From Tridacna crocea (lineage: Eukaryota; Mollusca; Bivalvia; Cardiida; Cardiidae): 64,000 nt of DNA. This document shows, one piece after another, positions 22,560 through 34,785 of this stretch (the stretch's first letter is position 1; each line of letters starts with the position of its first letter). The notes beneath the pieces are model-generated. The model made no database searches. It was given only the letters and a program-made list of their open reading frames with translations, and was not told where the DNA came from. The DNA is taken from positions 16,439,290 to 16,503,289 of the forward strand of contig OX031061.1 in the NCBI GenBank assembly GCA_943736015.1, given 5' to 3'. Both the position numbers and the translations under genes were made by a program.

Positions 22560-24640
22560 TGCGTTAATTTTTATTTCAAACATCTGCTTCTCTGAAACTA
22601 CTCATCCAATTTTGATGAGACTTCACAGAAATGATCCTGCAATGGTTCTCTTCAGAATTCCTTGAAAGAATTTTATTCCTTCAAAAACTGGTTCCCATGG
22701 CAACAAAACTGAAAACTATTGAACATTTTCAAAAATCCTCCTCTCTGAAACCGTAAGGCCTAGGGCTACCAAATTTGGCATGTAGCTTTTTCTAGTGGAC
22801 CTCTACCAAGTTCCTTCAAATAATGGGGTACGGACAAAACCCCCCTAGGACAAAACCCCCCTAGGACAAAACCCCCCTGGACAAAACCCCCCTGGACAAA
22901 ACCCCCACACCCTTAAGTGAAAAGTGGACAAAACCCCCCTGGTTGTAAAAAATAATTAATTCGTATAAGTTAAATTGATTTTTTAAGTTTTTTTTCTTAA
23001 AATTGTGTTTATGACCAAAAATGTGTTTTTAAAAAAAAATTTTTTTTTTTCTTTATGACCAGAAATGTGTTTTTAAAAAAATTTTTTTTTTCTTTATGAC
23101 TGTGCATTTAGAATATTTTGTGATCGTCTCAAAAGACTTTGAGTCACTACCTATCTACAGAGCGCATAGTGATGACTTTGGTCAGACTGCGCATGCCCAG
23201 GCTGATCTGAGTTTTCACTTTTACGCATATTTATAACAATTGGAAAGGCCACACACAGGCTCTAATACATTATATGGTTACATGGTATTTTACTACTGAA
23301 ATTCATGGTGTTGTTTGATGAGCTTCATTTGCGTATTATAAAACTTTTGAATTAGACCAATTCGCTGCGTTTTCTTTTCCACGTCACTAGCCATGCATAT
23401 TGTTGGCCCCCTTTTGGAAAGTGGTATGAGAAAAGAAAAAAAATGCTTGTTATAAGCAGCAATTTCTTCTTTTCCCACACTGATTTCTATCCTACACTAT
23501 GTACTTTTTCAAATCTCATCCACTTTCTAGTTTCTTATGCAACTACTTTCAATATTTGGTGTTACAAAATTTTGTCCTCTGACCACCCAAATACCAAGTT
23601 AAAAGTTCAGTTTTCCTATTGCAAGTACAATGAAATTTTATTCCATTTTGTCTAAACCTGTTTAAGAAATAAAGTAAAAAGGCAAAAAATATGGAAAGCA
23701 TGAAAAAATATGAGCTGTTTATATGCTTTTTATACATGATGGGGGTTTTGTCCTAGGGGGGTTTTGTTCTAGGGGGGTTTTGTCCTAGGGGGGGTTTGTC
23801 CAGGGGGTTTTTGTCCTAGGGGGGTTTTGTCCTAGGGGGGTTTTGTCCTGGGGTCAAAATTGGCCCTGCCCCGGGGATCACAAGTTTTATATGGGCTCAC
23901 ATAGGGAAAACCGTAAAATCCTTCTAGTACCTAGCCATAAGGCCTAGGGCTACCAAATTTTGCATGTATCTGTATCAAGTGGTTGTCTACCAAGAATGCC
24001 CAAATGATAGCCCAGGGGTCAAATGATAGCCCCACCCTGGGGTCACAATTTTTATATGGACTTATATAGGGAAAACTTTAAAATCCTTCTGGTACCAGGC
24101 TACTCAATTTTGCATCTAGCTTTATCAAGAGGTTGTCTTAAAGGTGCCCAAATTAAAGCCCTGGGTTTAGATTTGGCCCTGTCCTGGGGGTCTCAAGTTT
24201 TACATGGGCTTGTATTTGAAATTTTTTAAAAATCTACTTGTACCTAGCCATAAAGCCTAGGGCTACCAAATTTTGCATGTAGCTTTATCTAGTGGGCCTC
24301 TACCAGGTTGGCCCAAATTAAAGCCTTATGGTCAAGTTTGTCCCTACACCAGAGGTCACAGGTTTTTTTTATTTGGGCTTTTGTGATGAAAACTTTCTAA
24401 GTCATCATGTTACTAACCATAATATAAAGAATGTCCTGTCTCATGGGTTTCATGTTTTACAGGGCCTTTTATTGAGAAAACTTTGAAAATCTTCCTGTTT
24501 ACAACCACACATTTTAGAACTGTATTACTTGGTATGCGGCTCTATATTGTGGACCTCCACCAAGATTCAAATACATGTAATTATAGCTTTGCGACCAAAA
24601 TTAGCTTTGCCTGGGGGTCACAACTTTCTGGTAGAATTAG
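22560..24640. repeat. Degenerate ~155-170-bp tandem array, interrupted at 22830-23849
   Basis: Units carry GCCTAGGGCTACCAAATTTT, TGCATGTAGCTTTATC and GTCACAAGTTTTATATGGGC. Occurrences start near 22750, 23935, 24095 and 24245, then fade. The first unit is split by the foldback-type insertion. Confidence 0.75.
22830..23849. mobile_element. Foldback (FB)-like element with tandem-repeat inverted termini
   Basis: The left terminus (to about 22925) is a run of GGACAAAACCCCCCTA units. The right terminus (from about 23739) is the inverted run TAGGGGGGTTTTGTCC. Termini made of short tandem repeats in inverted orientation are the hallmark of FB/Galileo-type elements. GGGGT flanks both sides (22825-22829, 23850-23854), possibly a target duplication, though it also resembles the unit. 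The interior holds a D-like scrap (23182-23220) and a degenerate A copy (23405-23585), and no transposase. Confidence 0.72.
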
Positions 24641-24922
24641 ATAGAAAATATTTTGTATGTCCTCAAGTTTGAAACTACATGTACATGTAAGTGGTCAAAT
24701 ATTGTAATGTTTGGCTTGTTGTGTTTTTACTTATAGCCGGTGGAACAATACAGGGCTATCATGGTCTTCTTGTTTGAGATGTCTCCTTGATATGAGTTAC
24801 TGGAAACAGAACAAAGCTTTGCTGTGTACAAAAATGGGGCTATGGTTACCTCTATTTTTGTCATTGGACTGTCTGGCGAAACCTTTGTCATTTTCTGATG
24901 CTTTGTAGCTTTGAATGCATTT

Positions 24923-25363
24923 GAGCTCTGGGAAAAGGGGGGCTCATTCTATTATATCAAGCCTGTCATTATAGTTATAGATCCCTAAAATCCATATCGT
25001 CTTACAATCGACTGACTCATGAGAAAAAATAGACTGGTCCTTTTGAACATACTGAATTGGCTGTTTTAAGTCTTTACCAAACGACAAAATTTTGGACTGG
25101 GCCAAATTGAAAGCATTTGCAGAGGACAATTTAAATGTTGCAAATATGATAATTTCTGTCTTTGAAAGGGTAGAAAACATTGTGGGAAAAAGTAGAAAAT
25201 GCTGGTTTCCAGTGTTTTCTCCTTTTCCCACAATGTTTTCAAAAGTCTGCTTTCCAAGGGTCGTCAAGTCAGAATTCAGTGTGCCAAAGGGACTGAGCAG
25301 GCTGACCTATGATTTGTTCCACAGATAACTTAAACCCCTTTTATCAGAGTATGGCTCACTTAT
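24923..25363 (+). mobile_element. D element with nested A copy (25066-25295)
   Basis: D ends GAGCTCTGGGAAAAGGGG and TCAGAGTATGGCTC flank a minus A copy in the D interior. The A left junction is TTTTAAGTCTTTACC; the right end is decayed (CCAAAGGGACTGA). Confidence 0.75.
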
Positions 25364-25388
25364 ATCACGCTCAAACTAATTCTTTGTT

Positions 25389-25606
25389 TTAATCCATTAC
25401 CAAACATTTTATGACCCTGAGATAGAAGCCTTTACAAAACATTGTGGGAAAAGGAGAAAATGCTGGTAACCAGTATTTTCTCCTTTTCCCACAATGTTTT
25501 TACTGATCTGCTTGAAACAAATTTCAGTTTTTGAACTTTTTTTTATAGCCTGCAAGTGTTTTCAATTTGGACTAGTCTAAAATTTTGTTATTTGGTAAAT
25601 AGATAA
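25389..25606 (+). mobile_element. TTAA-palindrome element A
   Basis: Complete copy, slightly shortened at the left (CATTACCAAACATTTTATG). The palindrome is nearly intact. Confidence 0.85.
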
Positions 25607-26201
25607 AAAGGGAGAAATTGAGAAGGTAGGTAACTCTTTAAATAGTTCTGACAAAGTTGTCTTACTTTATCATATTTTACCCAAAAAAGCATTACTGTAG
25701 TCTGATTTGTGGCTTCACTGATGGACTTGCCTTCACAGGGTAGAAAAGTCTTTGAAGAAGGAATGAATTTCTCTATTTTCCAACCATATTTTTGAAAACC
25801 TTCTTCCAGAGGGATGTCAAAACTCTGAATGGTTTTGTTAAGCCGTTTACCAGATAAGTGTTACCTGTAAATGACAGTGTCTGTATGAAACTGCTAGCTC
25901 TAACAATACCTGACAAACACATGGGCTCTTAAATCTGAATCAATTAGCCTGGCAAATTGAAAACCTTAAATGTTCATTAACCTGAGTATTAGCTCTTTGC
26001 CAAATAATAGATTTTAGACTGGTCCAAATTGAAACCATTTGTAGTGGTCAAAGGTGGACCAAATGATGAAATTTGTTCTTGATGAGGTAGAAAACATTTT
26101 TGGAAAAAAGAGAAAACGTATATTTCCTGAATTTTCTCCATTTTTCAAAAGCCTTCTTCCTGAGTGTTGCTCAAAGTGGTAATTTTGTGGTAAAGGGTAA
26201 A
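25607..26201. repeat. A half-copy and a diverged A copy
   Basis: 25735-25848 retains a palindrome arm and right end. 25989-26201 is a minus copy with a badly decayed palindrome. Between them nothing is seen. Confidence 0.6.
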
Positions 26202-26219
26202 CTCTTGTTACATACTTTG

Positions 26220-26403
26220 TTCTCAAACTTGGGACCAATTTATATAATCCATTCTTAGTCTCATTCTGGACAATAAAACGAAACACTAATTCTGATTGGC
26301 TAAACAATTAAGTTTAGCCAGTCAAAAAATGTGTTACTTTGAAATTTAGATTTCAAAGTTAATATGAGAATATGTCAAACAATCATTATGAATAAGACCC
26401 CAG
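26220..26403. mobile_element. E foldback element, diverged
   Basis: The core CTAATTCTGATTGGCTAAAC and the mirrored GTTTAGCCAGTCAAAAAATG are present. The outer arms are weak. Confidence 0.65.
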
Positions 26404-26976
26404 ACTCTTCTCACATAGACTTTTGTTTAGCTGTTTACTATAGTCAAGGTAACTTCAGGTGTTTTTGAAAAAAGTGAAGATCAGACTCTGCAGTCCAAAT
26501 GTTGCCATCTGCTCAATACTTTGAAGGTATTAAAAAAGATTTTATACCAATAAATAGTTGATTTTTTAAAAAGAAACCCCCTTGTTTAGACAAACCTATT
26601 TAAAAGCATATAAAATTTCTGTCTTCATCCAAACTGAAAGCACATGCACAATTGACACAAAATGTGCTTCAAATGAATGAATTGCCCTATAGTAGGGTTG
26701 GGAACTCTATAGGAAAAAGTGGATCTTTCTCCTTCACAATGTTATCTCATCTTCAAAATATGAAAAGGGTTGGTAAAGGGTTAAAGGTAGGGGACATTGT
26801 GTCCTTAATTAATTGTCACTTACAGATAAGGTTCCTATAGATTATCTCCACAGGTAATTTGGTGAATGGACACTATCAAATGTAACTGGTTTCCCTCATA
26901 ACCGTTTTAGACTGTTTTTTTCTTCCAACAATTTCCGAGTTTGGGTTTCACCAAAATTGTCTCTGTAGGGACTTTT
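26404..26976. other. No gene; very degenerate A copy
   Basis: Bases 26600-26785 keep CATCCAAACTGAAAGCAC and a GTTGGTAAAGGGTTAA end. Nothing else is recognised. Confidence 0.4.
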
Positions 26977-27205
26977 TTAACCCATTACCACACAATCCCT
27001 ACTTTTGATGCCCCTGAGAAAGAAACCTTTTGAAAACACTGTTGGAAAAGGAGAAAATGCTGGTAACCAGCATTTTCTCCTTTTCCCACAGTATTTTCTA
27101 CCCTTCCCAGAACAAATTTCAATTTTTCAGTCACCTTTGATTTGTCGTCTGCAAATGCTTTCAATTTGAACCAGTCTAAAATTTTATCGTGTGGTAATGA
27201 GTTAA
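26977..27205 (+). mobile_element. TTAA-palindrome element A
   Basis: Complete, with TTAA both sides. Stem GTTGG on one arm and CCCAC on the other. Confidence 0.88.
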
Positions 27206-27284
27206 AGTGATACTTAGAAATCAAACATTTCATCACCTCTTTGCACTTTATTTTAGATAAGAACTACAAACACTTATAATGTTT

Positions 27285-27482
27285 AAGGTATTCATTAACA
27301 GATTCATAAGAATATAAGTATTAATTGTTCTCCAGAATTTTTCTACCATTGTAACTAACGCATTTCCTAATTGGCTAAATCATTTGGTTTAGCCAATTAG
27401 AATTTGTCTTACTTTCAAAGTTAGAAAATTTGGAAAACAAGGCAGAAAATATTCTTAAAAAGCTGTTGGTGAAAATAGATTG
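27285..27482. mobile_element. E foldback element
   Basis: Centre TTGGCTAAATCATTTGGTTT with arms extending to TTCATTAACAGATTC and GCTGTTGGTGAA. Confidence 0.72.
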
Positions 27483-28149
27483 TAATATTATAGACAGATA
27501 TTAATTTGTAACATAGAATTTAATTTGAACATTCTTTAGTCAAATTTGTCTCCTGAATTAAATCTTTTCAAAGATACCATAGAACTAGTTTTCACTAATC
27601 ATCTTTAATGTAGAGGTGAACCCAGATTTCATTGTTCATGCCAACAGTGTAGATCACATCAGTCTGTCCATCCATCGACAGTCTGTTAGCAATTTCTTGT
27701 TTTTACAGAGCTCCTCCTACAGGTTTCATTGGATATAGTTAAAACTTACCTCAATGAATCTCTATGTGTAGTTGTGCATGTGACTTCTGAAAGAATTTGA
27801 AATCTCAGGATATCTATAAGCATTTTAGATTTTTAAACATCCTTATTTCACTGACAAGCCCCTTCGGACATATTTGTACCCTTTTTCAAAGGTCTTGTTT
27901 TGAGTTCGCATTATTTGTTCCTTATACATTGTATTTTTATACATTGTAATTCTCTTTGTATTTAAACATACTGTAAATCATAACAATAATTAACCAGTTC
28001 ATTAAAAGCAAAACTATTGTTAAGTCGGAATAAAAACATTTTCAGCACACAATAAGACTCATCACTGGTTCTTTGACATTTTTCGAAAATACTGCTGGAA
28101 AGCAAGAAATTGATTAATTGTAAGGTGTTTATTGCCTTTTTCAACATCA
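27483..28149. other. No gene or repeat recognised
   Basis: AT-rich, with no family match and no convincing exon. Confidence 0.4.
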
Positions 28150-28606
28150 TTTCAGACATATTGCAGCAGTCAGTGCACCTATCCAGGCTTTCCTAGAGTT
28201 TCTCTTACCTGTACTGTGCATAATTTTCTTTCCAAGCCAGTGGCTGCTTTCCCAAATGATCATTGTCGAAACAATGGTCAGTGGTAGCAGTGGAATGAAT
28301 GCTGGCGTGATACTTTACATAGATTTAGAAACAAGTTCTTACAACTTATACTAAGCCCTCTCGATTCATTTTCAATATGAGTCATGCTCTCTGAAAGGGA
28401 ACAAAGTGCATCTAGGAAAAGAATTAACCCTTAGGCTGTGAGTATTATTTCAGGGGCAAAGTGCTTATACAGGAAACATTCACAGTCACAAGTCCTATGC
28501 ACTACCTATCGAGCTATAAGGGCTCATCATCCCCAAGTTATGTGATGACTTTTTTGGTGTATAAAGGGAGATACATTAAAGCCCCCTTTTGCCAGAGTTT
28601 GGCATG
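28150..28606. repeat. SINE-G body and a decayed D copy
   Basis: 28150-28350 matches 17150-17335 (GCAGTCAGTGCACC, AAGCCAGTGGCTGCTTTC). 28376-28606 starts GAGTCATGCTCTCTGAAAGG and ends CATTAAAGCCCCCTTTTG like a D element. Confidence 0.6.
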
Positions 28607-28849
28607 TACATACATCATATTCCTACACTATGTTATCCTTTGTAAAGTGGGTATTAGATTTTGATAAAACAAAAAAAAATGTGCAAAGTCACAAAACTCT
28701 GTGGAAGTGTTGACAGTCAATAGTATGTTTACCTATCCTTGATGACATCCTGAAATATACAGGATATACTTTCTGTGACAGCTGTATACCAAGGGGCCAA
28801 GGCTGGACCCTCAACCTGAACCCTTAACTCTGTTTCAGCAAATAAAAGT

Positions 28850-29074
28850 GTAACTCTTTACCACATAATCCTGACTGTTAATGACCCTTAGAAAGAAAGC
28901 CTTTGAAAACTTTGTGGGAAAAGGAAAAAATGCTGGTAACCAGCATTTTCTCCTTTTCCCACAATGTTTTCGACCCTTTCCAAATCAATTTTCAGGTTTT
29001 GATATACATTTGTCGTCTGCAAATGCTTTTAGTTTGGACAAATTAAAAATTTTGTTGTTTGGTAAACAGATAAA
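28850..29074 (+). mobile_element. TTAA-palindrome element A
   Basis: Complete copy with stem TGGGAAAAGGAAAAAATGC on one arm. The right end is GGTAAACAGATAA. Confidence 0.85.
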
Positions 29075-29848
29075 CATAACTATAGAAACAATGTGAGAGA
29101 AGGAGAGTATCTGGTAATCAGAACTTCACTCTTGTTGCTGCAATATTTTTTACCTTTTCAAAGATGAATCATAGCATTTGAATCAACAGTCATGTCTACA
29201 AAAGCCTTTCTAAATGACAAAAGTATTTTGTACCTGGCGAAGGGGCCAAGAGTTACAGAGATACACAGACTCTTTTTGACCTTTGGTGTGAACTCAATCA
29301 CACCTCTAGTGCTAAAGGTAAATAGGGATTAGTGTAACTAGACACTGGGTGTATGCTTTTGGGGTCAATTAAACCAATCAAATGCCTTTGTCTGAAACAA
29401 AAGATTTGATTGGATAATAAATATTTGGGAGAAGTCTGTAAGACCTTATAAGAATTTATTACATATTACCTTAAGGCTAAGGTGAAATTAAGAAAAATAA
29501 GACAGGTACAATTAGTTCAGTAATTTTATTATGTGATTTATTAATGAATTTTCATTGAAAAAAGTTAATGAAGTGAAATCCTACACCAATGGAGCCTGTC
29601 AGCTTCAGTTTGTATTTACCAATGCTGTACAAGAGAGATAGCAGGCCAGCCTTGGAGCCACCAGTTAAGAAACGCTGTCACAGAAAAAGTTTCTACATAG
29701 ATGCTCTTTGTAAGTTTTTCTTTCATTGCTTTTTCCATTGGTGTAACATTACCTTAGTTTCAGTATTCCACTTGGCCTCGAGGCTGCAATAGCCTTACAG
29801 TCCATAGTGTCATGCACAGTGTAGAATGAGTATTTTTTTTGTAGCTAG
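29075..29848. other. No gene; A palindrome scrap at 29083-29160
   Basis: The scrap has GAGAGAAGGAGAGTATCTGG. The remaining 690 bp show nothing supportable. Confidence 0.4.
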
Positions 29849-30076
29849 TTAACTCTTCACCGAACGAAAAAATGTTAGACAGGTTGAATTGAAAGCATTT
29901 GCAGAAGATTAAATAAATGTTACTCAAAAACTAAAATTTGTTTCAAGCAGAGTAGAAAACATTGTGGGAAAAGAAGAAAATGCTAGTTACCAGCATTTTC
30001 TCCTTTTCCCACAATGTTTTCTACAGGCTTCTTTGTCAGGGTCGTTTAAAGTTGGGAATGTGTGGTAAAGAGTTAA
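29849..30076 (-). mobile_element. TTAA-palindrome element A
   Basis: Complete, TTAA both sides. The arms differ at one stem base (GAAG against CTCC), an asymmetric change. Confidence 0.87.
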
Positions 30077-30327
30077 AGCCTCTACTCAGCCAATTTCTCC
30101 AGGGATTGATGATTAGTAATTGCAACAGGAAAACAAGGAACCGAAGGAAATCATGGAAAGATCCACTGGCTAATATGATTTAACTGAAACAAAATTGAAT
30201 AACGTGTTAAACAACAGGTTATCAATCAGTCGACTATGATTGCTTATGTAATTGTCAACAAAAACACCATTTCAGACTAAAACACAGATACAGTTGACAA
30301 ACTTGATGTCAAAGGATGGGTTTCGTC

Positions 30328-30855
30328 CATGAAAAAGCTGAAAACATTTACAGAAAAGGAGAAATTTTAGGCATTTTCTTCTTTTTCAACAATGTTTTTC
30401 AAAGGGTCGTTTGTTGTTTGTGGGTCTTTATTTACATGGGATTGTTGGCTTAGACATTTACAAAACAATGACTGTGAGCCCTGAGGAAGAAGCTTTTTAA
30501 AAACAAGGTATGAAAAGGAGAAACAGCATTTTCTCCTTTTCATACAAAGTTTCTACCGCTTCAGAGTAAAGTTGTCAAATTGCTTTCACATTGGAAAGGT
30601 CTACAATTTTGCCACATAGTAAATGGTTAACCCATTACCACACAGTCCCTACTTTTGATGCCTTTGAGAAAGAAACCTTTTGAAAACACTATGGGAAAAG
30701 GAGAAAATGCTGGTAACCAGCATTTTCTCCTTTTCCCACAGTGTTTTCTACCCTTTCCAGAACAAATTTTTATTTTTTAGTCACCTTTACTTTGTCGTCT
30801 GCAAATGCTTTTAATTTGGACCAGTCTAAAATTTTCTCGTGTGGTAAAGAGTTAA
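30328..30855 (+). mobile_element. A fragment and two A elements joined by one TTAA (30627-30630)
   Basis: 30328-30448 is a broken copy. 30449-30630 is a short copy whose stem is GTATGAAAAGG with CCTTTTCATAC opposite: two substitutions mirrored in both arms. 30627-30855 is a complete plus copy. Confidence 0.82.
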
Positions 30856-31001
30856 TTGTTAACTCTACCATAACACTGATGACACAAAATATGTTTGTTA
30901 GAGATTTAGATGAGACCGGATAGAATATGAAGTCTAATCTGTATGTGGACATAGCTGTGACTGCCTTTGCGCACATGAACAGACAGTTCCACAGCATAAA
31001 A

Positions 31002-31433
31002 TTAAGCTTTGCCACACAATGATGACTTTTAACAACCCTTAGGAAAGAAACCTTTTGAAAATGGAAAAGGAGAAAATACTGGTAACCAGCATTTTCTCCT
31101 TCTCCCAAATTGTTTTCTACTCCATCAAAAACTGATTGCACTGTTTGAGCCATATTGAAATTGCTGTCTGCAAATGCTTTCAGTTTGGACAAGGCTAAAA
31201 TTCTGTTGTCTGATAAAGGGTTTAACCCTTTACCAAACAATTACAACTTTTGACATCCATGGAAAGAAACCCTTTGAAAATATGGTAACCAGCAGTTTCT
31301 CCTTTCCCCACAATCTTTTCTATTCCATCAGTAAACAATTGCATTATTTTAGCCACATTGAAATGATAATTGTTGTCTGCAATTGCTTTCAATTTGGACA
31401 GGGCTTAAACTTTGCTGTCTGGTAAAGGGCTAA
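31002..31433 (+). mobile_element. Two A elements joined by one TTAA (31222-31225)
   Basis: 31002-31225 has lost the outer part of one arm (GAAAATGGAAAAGG). 31222-31433 has lost most of its left arm (AATATGGTAACCAGC). Both otherwise end correctly. Confidence 0.82.
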
Positions 31434-31471
31434 AGATATAAGAAGTAATATGGGAAGAGGAGAAATGCTGG

Positions 31472-31700
31472 TTAACCCTTTACCCCATAAGGCATTTCTA
31501 TGGTATCTCTAATTGACCCTAAATAACAGTAAGGATGAAGCTGTTTCTTGTGTGTATGTGACACCTTTCGATCGTGTAGAAAACATTGTGACAAAAGGTG
31601 AAATTGCTCATCATGAGCAATTTCACCTTTTGTCACAATGTTTTCCAAAGGCCCCTATGAGCAGTGCGTAGAAATGAGTATCTATGGAGTAAAGGGCTAA
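31472..31700 (+). mobile_element. TTAA-palindrome element B with mirrored arm changes
   Basis: Complete B copy. The stem reads GTGACAAAAGG with CCTTTTGTCAC opposite, and the tip GCTCATCATGAGC. Both are changed symmetrically from the other B copies (GTGGC, CTCGTCACGAG). Confidence 0.88.
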
Positions 31701-31748
31701 TGGCATTTTGTCCTGTACCAATGATGTCAGGATATTTTGGAAAATAGC

Positions 31749-31979
31749 TTAACCCATTACCACACAATCCCTACTTTTGACGCCCCTGAGAAAGTTCCTT
31801 TTAGAAAACATTGTGGGAAAAGGAGAAAATGCTGGTAACCAGCATTTTCTCCTTTTCCCACAATGTTTTCTACTTTTCACAAACAAGAAAAAAAAAAAAA
31901 TCAGTCACTTTTATTTTGTCATGTACAAATGCTTTCAATTCAGAGAAAACAAAAATTTCGTCGTTTGGTAATGAGTTAA
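31749..31979 (+). mobile_element. TTAA-palindrome element A
   Basis: Complete, with an intact palindrome and an A13 run in the right half. Confidence 0.87.
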
Positions 31980-31989
31980 AAAGATAAAA

Positions 31990-32638
31990 TCTTTAACACG
32001 AAGCAAAGTGTTAGACTTGTCCTAATTTAAAAGATTTGCTGAGACAACAATGTGAGTACTCCAAAAATTAAATTGTCGAGGGAAGGGTGGAAAAAATTTT
32101 GGGAAAAGTGAGCAGCATTTTCTCGTATTCCCACAATGTTTTCTTACCTACCATAGACAGGAATTATCATTTTAGCAACATCAACTTTGTCGCCTGCAAA
32201 GGGTTTTTATTTTGACCAGTGTAAAATTTTGTCATTTGGTAGAGAGCTTAAAGGTACTGGGAAGACAGGATCATGCAGGTTTTCAACATTTTAGCCTTTT
32301 CCCACAGTGTTTTAAAAATCCCTGTTATATGTATATGGATCATTAAAGCTAGGACTTGTGTGGTTAAGGGATAGATACTGGATTATTCAGTAAAGAGTTG
32401 ACCAATATTAGTATACTATAAATCCTTAGTTTATTGACTTAAAAGGAATCTTTTTAAATTAAAACATGCCGGGAAGAGGAGAAAATGCTGAAACTCAACT
32501 TTTTGCCTCTTTCCTGGAATCCACAATGGTTATACCTTACTAAAGACAGATTCCATTGTATTAGCTACATTTCAATTTTCGTTTGCAAATGCTTTTAATT
32601 GAGGAAGATATAAAATTAATCTTGTGGTAAAGCATTAG
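31990..32638. repeat. Three degenerate A copies
   Basis: 31990-32251 has right-type sequence on both sides of the palindrome (AGACTTGTCCTAATTTAAAA and GACCAGTGTAAAATTTTGTC), a mirror-image hybrid. 32252-32373 is a half-copy. 32409-32638 is a strongly diverged copy. Confidence 0.6.
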
Positions 32639-32657
32639 CAAAAAAAAAAGATACTTT

Positions 32658-33106
32658 TTAACCCTTTACCAAACAATCCCTGACTTTTACGACCCTGATA
32701 GAGAAGCCCTTGAAAACATTGTGGGGAAAGGGGAAAAAGTTGGTAACCAGTTTTTTTGTCTTTTCCCACAATGTTTTCTACCTTTCTGTTAACAGATTTT
32801 AGTTTTTGAGTTACGTTTATTTTGTCATCTGCAAGTGCTTTCAATTTGGACCAGCCTAAAATTTTGCTTGGTAAAAAGTCGACACATTACCAAGCGATAA
32901 AGTTTACGGTTTTTCCCAGTCAAAAGCATTTGCAGACTAAAGTAAAAATAAAAGTTACTGAAAATTTGAAATTTGCTTTGTGAAGGGTAGAAATAATTGT
33001 GGGAAAAGAAGAAAATGCTGGAAGTATTTTCTTCTTTTCCCACAATGATTTCTAAAGGCTTCTGTCTCAGGGTTGTCAAAAGTATGGATTGTGTGGTAAT
33101 GGGTTA
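32658..33106. mobile_element. Two adjacent A elements
   Basis: 32658-32882 (plus) has a weakened stem. 32880-33106 (minus) has GAAGAAAAT mirrored by ATTTTCTTC, a symmetric change from GGAG/CTCC, and a shortened tip. Confidence 0.8.
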
Positions 33107-33481
33107 AATTGAGAAAGAAAATGAATAAAATTTAGGCACTGGGCTAAGGAGTTGATGTAACGAGTAAAGTGTTACATGAGTGTCAGCTTTGTGACTCAGA
33201 ACCAGTCTATGAAATATCTACCTCTTGAGAATTTTCAGTCCACCAGTCTAACAAAGAGCAATCACATGGCATAAGACTCCCATATACACCTTTATTCCAT
33301 CATAACAGCGGTGTTTAAATGAAAAGTGCAGGGGAAGACTTTTTCAATCGTGAGAAAATGGCACATAGAATGTAATCTGACACTTGAACGGTAGCAATCC
33401 TCAGAAAGCGCCAGGTTGATGGGGGCTCGGTGCTAATAAATTTCTTGTTTACTGGGAAAAGTAGATCTCTAGGAAATGTCT
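33107..33481. other. No gene or repeat recognised
   Basis: Nothing can be supported in these 375 bp. Confidence 0.4.
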
Positions 33482-33896
33482 CTTACCTTTACTATTTTGC
33501 TGATTGACAAAATTTTAGACTTGTCCAAATTCAAAACATTTGAAGCAATTAAGTAAAGTGATTCAAAAATTGAAATGGATCCTATTGAAGGTGAGAAAAT
33601 GTTGTTGGTAACCAGCATTTTCTCCTTTTTCCACAATGTTTTCAATTCTTTTTTTTTTTTAAATATCATAATAGATTGGTACAAGAGCTGAGTACAGGGT
33701 AAGCATGACAAAGAAAATTAAAGAAAATTTTGGACTTGCCCATATTGATAGTATTAATATCACGCATTTACAAAATAACTAACAGTTCAATTGATGATAC
33801 TTGTCTATTAAAGGAAGAGAAGATTGTGGATAAAGGAGAAACTTCTAGTTACCCTGCCTTCCGAAGCAGATAAGGGATTGTTTGGAAAAGAGTTAG
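33482..33896 (-). repeat. Truncated and degenerate A copies
   Basis: 33482-33650 has the left half and palindrome and stops at a T12 run. 33719-33896 is a decayed copy ending TGTTTGGAAAAGAGTTAG. Confidence 0.55.
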
Positions 33897-34785
33897 ATAG
33901 TCATAAATTTGAATTTGTTACAGTCTGCTGTTTTTCTCCATAAAACTATAGTATGGCACTGTTATGGACAATTAATTCAAATTACGAGGTCTTTCATGGC
34001 CTAAAAATCTGAACAATGTTGATGGAGTCAAAACTGATATCATACCATAGTCAGAACATGCAGTTTTAGCATTCTGATCTTAATCTACACCAGTCACAGG
34101 ACCAGCCGTGGTTGACCTTGATTTCCCCATAAAGGGTATTTTCTAAAGAATATACAAAACCACAAAGCAACTTGTTGAACAAGTTTGCATAACCACCACC
34201 TGGTTAACAAATCCCAGCCAGACTTTGTTACTCATAAGCCTCCCGGTGAAATAAGACGGCTGAGACAAAGTATTTTGTTTACTGTAACATGTCCCGTGTA
34301 ACGTGGAAGGAGAAAGGGCTGATAAGGGGCTCACCCATAGGTATTTGGGAACTTGAAGGAAGGTACCTAGACAGTCTCTACCTATCAGGAGGTAGAGTCG
34401 GTGTTTATCAACAGAAATCAGCGACTTATGACAGGTTTCCATGGAAACTGAAATTACTGCCACTGGGAATATAGTGTAAAAGTTATAAGTTTCTTTGTTG
34501 AAACAAAATTTTGGTCATTGGAGTAAAATGTGTGAAAGTTGCCGCCAAGATGGAGGTAATGAGTTTTGTTTACCCGGGACAGGTCTCGCTTCACAAAAGT
34601 AGGCTGGATTATTGGAATCAGAGAGTGGTTTCTACTGGCTATGGTGAATATATTTTACACATCTTACCTTAAAATTAAGTTTAAAAAAAGTTTTATTATT
34701 ATTACATAATAAAATTTTAAAAGTGATAGACGGATAAGTTTTAGTTGAAAAGAAAGACTCTCCTCTGCTCAGGTACATGGTGTTA
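33897..34785. promoter_or_regulatory. Element-free island, candidate regulatory DNA
   Basis: About 890 bp with no A/B/C element and less simple sequence than its surroundings. Visible motifs include CACCTG (near 34198), TTTGCATAA (octamer-like), TGTTTAC (forkhead-like) and GGTACCTAG. At 34542 GCCGCCAAGATGG resembles a translation start and opens a 40-codon frame (MEVMSFVYPG) to 34673, but no splice connection to the gene downstream is evident. The regulatory role is inferred only from the absence of insertions. Confidence 0.3.

Noticed and set aside
34551..34673. Alternative first exon of ZEB at the Kozak-like ATG
   Set aside because: The possible donors in the frame (GAG|GTAATG, CAG|GTCTCG) leave phase 0, which does not fit the phase-1 entry of exon 2. 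Kept only as part of a candidate regulatory island.
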